DNA from: Chloroflexota bacterium
Lineage (GTDB): Bacteria > Chloroflexota > Dehalococcoidia > SM23-28-2 > RBG-16-64-32
DNA length: 6,103 bases
Direction of reading: 5' to 3'
NCBI GenBank assembly: GCA_016190405.1
Contig: JACPQO010000281.1
Span: 1-6,103, forward strand
In this document: one piece after another, positions 1-4,810 of the stretch
How the letters are laid out: each line of letters opens with the position of its first letter
Numbering within the stretch: the first letter of the stretch is position 1
Program-made: the position numbers and the translations under genes
The notes under the pieces: generated by a model
What the model saw: only the letters and a program-made list of their open reading frames with translations
The model's database searches: none
What the model was told of the DNA's origin: nothing

Positions 1-375
1 CAGGGTGCCGTTGGTAGAGAGGACGCAGCGCAGGCCGGCCACGTTGGCGTGGGCCACCAACTGGAAGAGGTCCGGCCGGGTCAGCGGCTCGCCGCCGGAG
101 AAGAGGACGGTGGGGGCGCCGAGCGCCGCCAGGTCATCCAGGAGAGCGAGCCCCTCTTCCGTCGTCAGCTCGCCGGGGTAATCGCGGTCACGGGACTCGG
201 CGTAGCAGTGCATGCAGAACAGGTTGCACCTGCGGGTCACGTTCCAGACCACGACGGGCTTCTTGTCCTGCGAGAAGTGCAACAGGTGAGACGGGACCCG
301 GCCGGTGCGGCGTCCGTAGCGCAGGGCGTCAGCCGGGGTGGCCGTCCCGTTCAGGAGCCTCGTCACTGACAGCAC
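1..375 (-). CDS. ahbC: Radical SAM protein, AhbC-like (12,18-didecarboxysiroheme deacetylase), 3' end missing
   Basis: The first 125 residues are visible; the reading frame runs open through the left edge. The radical SAM [4Fe-4S] motif CNLFCMHC (Cys50, Cys54, Cys57) and the SAM-contacting SGGEPL (93-98) are both present. The N-terminus (TATPADALRYG, then KKPVVVWNVTRRCN) matches my recollection of AhbC/NirJ1 enzymes. In the siroheme-dependent heme pathway AhbC removes acetate side chains from 12,18-didecarboxysiroheme to give Fe-coproporphyrin III in the cytoplasm. The GTG start at 375 has an AGGGGG site 9 nt upstream; a second in-frame GTG at 366 is too far from it. The gene follows ccmD by 15 nt, so it is probably cotranscribed with the ccm genes. 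Radical SAM membership is near certain. AhbC rather than AhbD, NirJ or another SPASM maturase is an inference, because the C-terminal part is not visible. Confidence 0.72.
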   Translation of the reverse strand, partial: MLSVTRLLNGTATPADALRYGRRTGRVPSHLLHFSQDKKPVVVWNVTRRCNLFCMHCYAESRDRDYPGELTTEEGLALLDDLAALGAPTVLFSGGEPLTRPDLFQLVAHANVAGLRCVLSTNGTL

Positions 376-384
376 GCTGGGCCA

Positions 385-390
385 CCCCCT
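385..390 (-). promoter_or_regulatory. Ribosome binding site of the radical SAM gene
   Basis: AGGGGG directly follows the ccmD stop codon and lies 9 nt before the GTG at 375. It favours that GTG over the in-frame GTG at 366, which would be 18 nt away. Confidence 0.6.
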
Positions 391-621
391 CTATGCCGTC
401 TGCGCCGGGCTCTGGCCCACCGTGGAGGCGGGCAGGCCCTGGGCCTCAGCTTCGCCGATCTCGGGCGGCATCCCGTCGCCTTCATCGGGCTTGAGCATCT
501 GCCGCAGCAGGTCCAGCTCCTGCTGTAGCCCCTCGGCCCGCCGCGACAGCCGGAACACGTAGCCCAGCAGGCCGGTCCAGATGACGCCGTAGGCCAGCGC
601 CAGGTACCACAGGTCTCCCAT
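391..621 (-). CDS. ccmD: CcmD-like small membrane protein of the heme exporter
   Basis: This 76-residue protein has one N-terminal membrane segment (about residues 4-23, WYLALAYGVIWTGLLGYVF), then a basic stop (RLSRR, 24-28) and a short amphipathic coiled-coil-like helix (29-43). That is the CcmD layout: in the known system CcmD holds CcmABC together and aids release of heme-loaded CcmE. The residue pattern LAYGVIW...GYVFRLSRR is typical of the family, although CcmD conservation is weak, so position after ccmC is strong support. The ATG at 621 is chosen because a strong GGAGGGAGG lies 6 nt upstream. The frame stays open much further upstream, but only as a shadow of ccmC. An acidic, Pro/Gly/Ala-rich tail (44-76) is an addition relative to short proteobacterial CcmD. 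The stop TAG is in frame with the next gene. Confidence 0.8.
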   Translation of the reverse strand: MGDLWYLALAYGVIWTGLLGYVFRLSRRAEGLQQELDLLRQMLKPDEGDGMPPEIGEAEAQGLPASTVGQSPAQTA

Positions 622-623
622 GA

Positions 624-1343
624 CTAACCTCCCTCCTCTTGCATCCGCCGGACGCGCTCTTTCAGGTCCCCGACATGCTCCCGGCAGCTCTCGACGTGTA
701 CGCGCACCAGCAGCAGGTACAGGAAGATGACGGTGAACGCCGCCAGGGAGAGGAACAGCGCGGGGAGCATCGTTGTTTCCATGTTGAAGCCCTCGCTGCC
801 CACCACCGCCGGGTGGATCGTGCGCCACCAGCGGATGGACATGAAGACGATAGGGACGTCGACGAAGCCGACGACGCCGAACACGGCGGCGAAGGCGGCG
901 CGACGGGCCGGGTCTTCGATCATCTCTCTAAGCAGCAGGTAGGAGACGTAGATCAGCCACAGCAGCAGGGTGGTCGTCAGGCGCGGCTCCCAGGTCCACC
1001 AGGTGCCCCAGGCGCTGCGGGCCCAGACGGAGCCCGATAGCAGCGTGAGGCTGGTGAAGACGACGCCGATCTCGGCCAGGGAGGCCGCCAGCAGGTCCCA
1101 GCGCGATGCCCGCGTGCGCAGGTAGGCGATGCTGCTGAGGAACACCAAGAAGAAGGCCAGGAAGGCCGTCCAGGCGCCGGCCACGTGGAAGTAGAAGATG
1201 CGCTGGACGTCGCCCATCTCCTTCTCCGCTGGCGCGATGATGAAGGCCGCCACCAGGGCCGACAGCACCAGGACGACGGCGAGGACGGCCAGTCCCGTCT
1301 TGGCGGCCGGCCGGGCGGGTGCGGAAAGGAAGCCGACGCTCAT
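624..1343 (-). CDS. ccmC: Heme exporter protein CcmC (cytochrome c maturation)
   Basis: This 239-residue protein has about six membrane segments. It belongs to the CcmC/CcmF/CcsA heme-handling family, in which CcmC presents heme to CcmE on the outer face of the membrane. The tryptophan-rich motif is AWGTWWTWEPRLT (111-123). Two conserved histidines are visible: His53 in IFYFHVAGAW and His177 in WWRTIHP. They are 124 residues apart, the same spacing as the E. coli CcmC heme ligands His60 and His184. The WWD-motif aspartate is replaced by Glu119. Length fits the family. The ATG at 1343 overlaps the ccmB stop as ATGA, and GGAGGAG lies 8 nt upstream (1352-1358), which points to translational coupling. 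ccmD begins 2 nt after the stop. Confidence 0.95.
   Translation of the reverse strand: MSVGFLSAPARPAAKTGLAVLAVVLVLSALVAAFIIAPAEKEMGDVQRIFYFHVAGAWTAFLAFFLVFLSSIAYLRTRASRWDLLAASLAEIGVVFTSLTLLSGSVWARSAWGTWWTWEPRLTTTLLLWLIYVSYLLLREMIEDPARRAAFAAVFGVVGFVDVPIVFMSIRWWRTIHPAVVGSEGFNMETTMLPALFLSLAAFTVIFLYLLLVRVHVESCREHVGDLKERVRRMQEEGG
628..636 (-). promoter_or_regulatory. Strong ribosome binding site deciding the ccmD start
   Basis: GGAGGGAGG lies in the last codons of ccmC and 6 nt before the ATG at 621. It sets the ccmD start although the frame remains open upstream to about 828. Confidence 0.7.
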
Positions 1344-2083
1344 GACCCCATCTCCTCCATGACGTACTCGAACAGGAAGGGGCAGAGGCCCAGGAACACC
1401 ACGTCGAAGGCGCCCAGGACGGTGACCGCGGGCAGGATCTCGCCGAAGGGCTCGCCGTCCAGGACGGTGCGGGTGCCTTCCACGGCAGCGATGAGGACCG
1501 GCGTCGCCACCGGCAACAGCAGCAAGGGCAGTAGCAGCTCGCGGGAGCGGCTGGCGACGGCCATGGCCGAGAAGAGGGTGCCGACGGCCACGTAACCGAT
1601 GGTGCCGAGGACCACCACCACGAGCAGCCCCGGCGACAGGATCGATACGCCGGCGAAGAGGGCGAAGGCAGGGAGCAGGAACAGCTCCAGGGCGAACGTG
1701 AGGAGGAGCGCTCCCGCTGCCTTGCCCAGGAAGACAGCGCTGCGGTCCACGGGCGTCAGCAGGAGGCCCTCGAAGCCGCCCTGCTCGCGCTCCTGGGCGA
1801 AGATGTGGCCGAAGGCCATCATGCCGGCCAGAGCGATGGCCACCCAGAGGACGCCCGGCCCGGCCAGCTTCTTCATATCGCCCTCCAGGTCGAAGGCGAA
1901 GTTGAAGATGACCATTGTCAGCAGAGCGAACACCAGGCTCCCCGAAAGCGCCTGGCGGCTGCGCAGCTCGGCTCGCACATCCTTGGCGGCCACGGTGAGG
2001 GCCGAGGCCAGGAAGGCCAGCAAGCCGGTCTCAGTGCGCGGCGCCGGTATGCTGAAAATAGCTTTCTCTGAGGCTTCCAACAT
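1340..2083 (-). CDS. ccmB: Heme exporter membrane subunit CcmB
   Basis: This 247-residue protein has about six hydrophobic segments (starting near residues 48-64, 77-96, 115-140, 148-175, 184-202 and 215-240). It fits CcmB, the permease partner of CcmA in the complex that powers release of holo-CcmE. The cytoplasmic loop IFAQEREQGGFEGLLLTPVDR (94-114) is the CcmB hallmark (acidic residues, then LE-x-LLL-x-P in better-studied members) and is probably the ATPase contact. The first 30 or so residues are an extension before the usual core, which begins near ALTVAAKDVRAELRSR. The ATG at 2083 has GAGG 8 nt upstream (2092-2095). The in-frame GTG at 1993 has no good binding site, so the long form is preferred. 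That form makes a 53-nt out-of-frame overlap with the end of ccmA. Confidence 0.93.
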   Translation of the reverse strand: MLEASEKAIFSIPAPRTETGLLAFLASALTVAAKDVRAELRSRQALSGSLVFALLTMVIFNFAFDLEGDMKKLAGPGVLWVAIALAGMMAFGHIFAQEREQGGFEGLLLTPVDRSAVFLGKAAGALLLTFALELFLLPAFALFAGVSILSPGLLVVVVLGTIGYVAVGTLFSAMAVASRSRELLLPLLLLPVATPVLIAAVEGTRTVLDGEPFGEILPAVTVLGAFDVVFLGLCPFLFEYVMEEMGS

Positions 2084-2798
2084 CTAAGTCGCCTCGCTTG
2101 GCGGTAAAGACGAGCCTGCCGGCGTTGAGGACGGCCAGCCGGTCGCCGAAGTCCAGGCTGCGTTCCAGGTTGTGCGTGCTGACGATGACGCTGCGTCCGC
2201 GCCGCGCGGCCTCGCCCAGGAGATCGACCAGGAACCCGGACCAGCGCTGGTCGAGGCCGGTGTCCGGCTCGTCCAGCAGCAGGATCTGAGGGTCGTGGAC
2301 CATGGCCCGGGCCAGGGCCACCCGTTGCTGCATTCCCCGGGACAGATCGCGCAGCTGCACGCCGGCCTGACGCTCCATGCCCACCAGCCGCAGGAGCTGG
2401 TGCGCCCTGTCGCGAGCGTCGGGGACGCCGTACAGGCGGCCGTAGAATTCGAGGTTCTCTGCCGCCGTCAGCTCCATGTAGAGGAAGGTCTGGTGGCAGA
2501 CGACGCCGATGAGGCAGCGCACCTGCGCGCTGTGGGTCCGCACGTCCAGCCCGGCCAGCCGCGCCGTGCCCGCCGAGGGCCGCAGCAGGGTCGCCAGCAC
2601 CTTCAGGAGAGTCGACTTGCCTGAGCCGTTGGGCCCCAGCACGGCCAGGCGTTGGCCGGCGCCGACCCCGAGGGTTACGCCCCTCAGGGCGGCCAGAGGG
2701 CCGAACGTCTTCCAGAGGTTAATCGCCTGGACATGACAGGCCGCTGGCGCAGCCGTTTGCGCCTCGGTGACAGCGGGAGCGCCCACTGGGGTTGTCAT
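2031..2798 (-). CDS. ccmA: Heme exporter ATP-binding protein CcmA
   Basis: This is a 255-residue ABC ATPase with all the catalytic parts: Walker A GPNGSGKST (55-63), Q-loop Gln103, signature LSRGMQQR (152-159), Walker B ILLLDEP (172-178), D-loop TGLD (180-183) and H-loop His209 in STHN. The GMQQR signature form is common in CcmA and its relatives. It would sit on the cytoplasmic side and bind CcmB; ATP hydrolysis drives release of heme-loaded CcmE from CcmC/CcmD. About 22 Ala/Thr/Pro-rich residues precede the nucleotide-binding core. No better internal start is visible, and AGGGTGA (2805-2811) lies 6 nt before the ATG at 2798 and includes the stop of the upstream gene. The specific name rests on position just before ccmB and ccmC, because ABC ATPases are hard to tell apart by motif alone. 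Confidence 0.94.
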   Translation of the reverse strand: MTTPVGAPAVTEAQTAAPAACHVQAINLWKTFGPLAALRGVTLGVGAGQRLAVLGPNGSGKSTLLKVLATLLRPSAGTARLAGLDVRTHSAQVRCLIGVVCHQTFLYMELTAAENLEFYGRLYGVPDARDRAHQLLRLVGMERQAGVQLRDLSRGMQQRVALARAMVHDPQILLLDEPDTGLDQRWSGFLVDLLGEAARRGRSVIVSTHNLERSLDFGDRLAVLNAGRLVFTAKRGDLDVGSLRESYFQHTGAAH

Positions 2799-2804
2799 CG
2801 CGCG

Positions 2805-3785
2805 TCACCCTGCCGTGGCGGCCGCGGCGCGACGCCTGCGGCGCCAGGTGAAGACCCCGACGGCGGTAACCACGAGGAGGAACAGGGCAACGGGCGTGGC
2901 CGGCAACAGGATGTCGCGGACGAAACCGCCTTTGGCCGCCGCCAGGCCGGTGAGACGCACCTCCAGCAGCGTTCCGCCGGGCAGTCCTTCGGCGCTCAGC
3001 AGCCGGTAGGGGCCGGTGGCGCTGTCCACTTCCTCCACCGTCGACAGCCGATCACTCTCGGCGCGGCCGTCCGCAGCGGACATCAGGAGCACGACCCGCT
3101 GCGTGGGGTAGGCGAGGGGCTTGTGGAAGACGAGGCTGTCGCCCGCGTAAGGCAGGTCGTAAGCGAGGACTAGCTTGTGCTCCCCGGGCGGGATGGCCCG
3201 GGTGAGGTCCTGGCCGCCGGCGGCAACGGCGACGTCAGAGGGCCCCGCCAGCACCTCCACGCTCTTCGCGCTGTTGGGCAGCGGGAAGAGAGAGCCCTGG
3301 CCCCCAGAGGCTGGCGAAGCCACCACCGTTCGGTCGCTGCCGTTCAGGGGCTGGATGTAATTGACGATGGTCACGCGCTTCTGTTCGGGCTTCACTTCCA
3401 CGATGCTGTGGTCCAGCAGCACCTCCAGGGCATCGGTGGCGGTCGTCGTGTCGTAGACGTAGACTTCCAGGTCCCCGGACGTGCCACCTGTCGCCTCGAA
3501 TTCGGTGCCGTAGCTGACGCCCTGGTACTGGACGGCGAGGGTGTAGCCCTCACGGCCGCCGGGCAGCCCGGCGAAGTCGAACTGCCCCTGGGGGTTCGTG
3601 CGCGACGAAAGGGGCGCGGCCTGGCTCGATCTGGGGGTAAGGGTGACCTCCAGGCCGGCCACCGGGCCGCCGCCGCTGGTCCCGTTGACGACCTTGCCCC
3701 GCACGGACGCCGCCCCGCCGGCGCCCGTCGCGGCTGGGAAGACGGCCAGCAGCAGGGCGAGGGCGGCCGCGACGCCGGCCTTCAC
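2805..3785 (-). CDS. Secreted, C-terminally anchored carboxypeptidase-regulatory-like domain protein, function unknown
   Basis: This 326-residue protein begins with a signal peptide (Lys2, hydrophobic 5-19, likely cleavage near residues 22-26). Next is a prealbumin/CarboxypepD_reg-like beta domain (about 27-105), recognisable from SVRGKVVNGT and TNPQGQFDFAGLP (63-75). A second, probably beta-sandwich region (about 106-285) contains VYVYDTTT and DHSIVEV. A C-terminal membrane helix (292-314) is followed by RRRRR (315-319). The body would therefore face the outside, with only the tail in the cytoplasm. There is no cysteine, so it cannot bind heme through CxxCH or act as a thiol reductant. The GTG start at 3785 overlaps the upstream stop as GTGA and has GGGAGGGG 5 nt upstream. 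Position between ccmH and ccmA suggests a role in cytochrome c assembly, such as folding, scaffolding or apocytochrome handling, but no function can be assigned. Confidence 0.85.
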   Translation of the reverse strand: MKAGVAAALALLLAVFPAATGAGGAASVRGKVVNGTSGGGPVAGLEVTLTPRSSQAAPLSSRTNPQGQFDFAGLPGGREGYTLAVQYQGVSYGTEFEATGGTSGDLEVYVYDTTTATDALEVLLDHSIVEVKPEQKRVTIVNYIQPLNGSDRTVVASPASGGQGSLFPLPNSAKSVEVLAGPSDVAVAAGGQDLTRAIPPGEHKLVLAYDLPYAGDSLVFHKPLAYPTQRVVLLMSAADGRAESDRLSTVEEVDSATGPYRLLSAEGLPGGTLLEVRLTGLAAAKGGFVRDILLPATPVALFLLVVTAVGVFTWRRRRRAAAATAG

Positions 3786-4270
3786 GCTTGCCCCTCCCGG
3801 CGGGCGCCGCAGGACGCGCAGAAGTTGTCGCCCGGGGCCAGGGCGTGGCCGCAGGCCGAGCAGCGGCCCTCCAGCTTGGCGCCGCAGCTCCAGCAGTAGC
3901 CGTCGGAGGGCTCTGTGGGCTGCGAGCCGTGGGGGCAGGGCAGGCTCCCTTGGGGCGAGGCCTCAACGGCAGCCGGACTCGGTCCGGCGCTGGCCAGAAC
4001 GCTCTCCAGCTCCTGGAGGACGGCCGCGGCCCTGGTCCGGTACCGGTCGCGGAGCTCCTGATAGTCGGACTCCGACAGGTTGCCCAGCTCGTGCTCGAAG
4101 TCCAGCTCTTTGATGGCGCGGTAGGTCGCGTCCCGCCTGGCCATGAGGTCATCTGCGGGCGAGGCGGCACCACTGGCCTCGGGGCGGAGCCGGCGGCTGG
4201 AGCTAAGCAGCGGCCAGCCGGTGATCGACAGGGCTACCAGCATCAAGAGTAGAATCGCTACGTAGGCCAT
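3782..4270 (-). CDS. Membrane-anchored double zinc-ribbon protein with CcmI-like helical segment
   Basis: This 162-residue protein has an N-terminal membrane helix (2-22) followed by SRRLR, so by the positive-inside rule the rest should be cytoplasmic. Residues 45-92 form a charged helical segment (YRAIKELDFEHELGNLSESDYQELRDRY). It resembles the cytoplasmic loop of CcmI/CycH, where a similar E-x-G-x-L-S-E-x-D-Y pattern occurs. After a Pro/Ala/Ser linker come two zinc sites: Cys112-x2-His114-type CPH paired with Cys126/Cys129, and Cys137/Cys140 paired with Cys151/Cys154. The first knuckle has His where Cys is usual. The ATG at 4270 is preceded by GAGGGAG (4275-4281), which overlaps the ccmH stop. 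Placement right after ccmF and ccmH is where CcmI is expected, so a CcmI-like role in the heme lyase complex is plausible. The TPR domain of true CcmI is absent. Function is inferred. Confidence 0.85.
   Translation of the reverse strand: MAYVAILLLMLVALSITGWPLLSSSRRLRPEASGAASPADDLMARRDATYRAIKELDFEHELGNLSESDYQELRDRYRTRAAAVLQELESVLASAGPSPAAVEASPQGSLPCPHGSQPTEPSDGYCWSCGAKLEGRCSACGHALAPGDNFCASCGARREGQA
3791..3798 (-). promoter_or_regulatory. Ribosome binding site supporting a GTG start
   Basis: GGGAGGGG lies inside the last codons of the zinc-ribbon gene and 5 nt before the GTG at 3785. It supports the non-ATG start and the 4-nt GTGA overlap between the two genes. Confidence 0.65.
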
Positions 4271-4279
4271 AGAGCTCCC

Positions 4280-4810
4280 TCATTCCATCAGCAGCATGTC
4301 CTGGTCGACGCGCTCTTCGTAGACTGACAGGGAGCCGGAGACGGGCGCCGGCTCGTCCGGCCCGCGGCCGTGAGAGCGGCGCCTGGCCCAAAGCCAGACC
4401 ATCCCGGATAAGATGACGGCCCCGGCGCCCACGGCCAGAAACGGGGTTGTCCAGGCCGTTAGGCTGAAGCCGCTCTTGCGGGGCAGGGCCAGGATCTGCT
4501 CCCCGTAGACGGTGACGAAGTAGTCCTTGATCTCCGACTCGCTCTTGCCGGCCGCTACCTGCCTCTCGATCTGCTCCACCAGCCCGGCGGCGACGGTGCA
4601 GGTCATGGAGTCGCGGCAGGCGGCCACGGTCAGGCCGCAGCCGCACTGGCACATCAGCCCCCTGGCAATCTTGTGGCCCTGTTCGGACTGCACCTGCCCC
4701 GCGCTCTGGTGGTCGTCCGGGTCGTCGGCGTGGGCGACTATCGACCAGGCGGGCCACATGAGGGTCGCGAATGCCAGGAAGACCAGCGGGACCAGGGCTC
4801 GCCTAAGCAC
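4280..4810 (-). CDS. ccmH: Cytochrome c maturation protein CcmH (apocytochrome thiol reductant subunit)
   Basis: With the GTG start at 4810 this is a 176-residue protein: signal/anchor (residues 3-28, ending AHA), an extracytoplasmic three-helix CcmH/CycL/NrfF domain (about 40-110), a membrane helix (119-142, then RRR) and an acidic cytoplasmic tail. The redox cluster is LMCQCGCG (Cys54, Cys56, Cys58), with further cysteines at 65 and 71. Proteobacterial CcmH has LRCxxC there; the CxCxC form is, as I recall, common in other phyla. The KDYFVTVYGEQIL segment (95-107) is a strong family marker. CcmH keeps apocytochrome CxxCH cysteines reduced and works with CcmF. The GTG at 4810 was chosen because GGAGG lies 6 nt upstream and a signal peptide follows directly. 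The open frame reaches 4921, but that part is Arg/Pro-rich and shadows ccmF. The gene overlaps the end of ccmF by 8 nt. Confidence 0.92.
   Translation of the reverse strand: MLRRALVPLVFLAFATLMWPAWSIVAHADDPDDHQSAGQVQSEQGHKIARGLMCQCGCGLTVAACRDSMTCTVAAGLVEQIERQVAAGKSESEIKDYFVTVYGEQILALPRKSGFSLTAWTTPFLAVGAGAVILSGMVWLWARRRSHGRGPDEPAPVSGSLSVYEERVDQDMLLME

Noticed and set aside
622..828. Upstream extension of ccmD to 828.
   Set aside because: The added residues are Gly/Pro/Arg-rich and overlap ccmC out of frame. The ATG at 621 has a strong binding site and starts directly before the membrane segment.
1599..2087. A 162-codon open frame on the plus strand opposite ccmB.
   Set aside because: It is rich in Arg, Ser and Pro with no domain, and mirrors the conserved ccmB gene. 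Long antisense open frames are expected at this GC content.
3177..3899. A 240-codon open frame on the plus strand.
   Set aside because: It lies antisense to two coherent genes with signal peptide, membrane helices and zinc ribbons, and its own translation is low-complexity Gly/Ala/Arg with no recognisable motif.
3550..4173. A 207-codon minus-strand frame spanning the zinc-ribbon gene and the next gene.
   Set aside because: The translation is Arg/Pro/Ala-rich and structureless. It runs out of frame across two real genes.
4203..4757. A 184-codon minus-strand frame overlapping ccmH.
   Set aside because: The out-of-frame translation is Arg/Gly-rich, while ccmH in the other frame has a signal peptide, cysteine cluster and family motifs.
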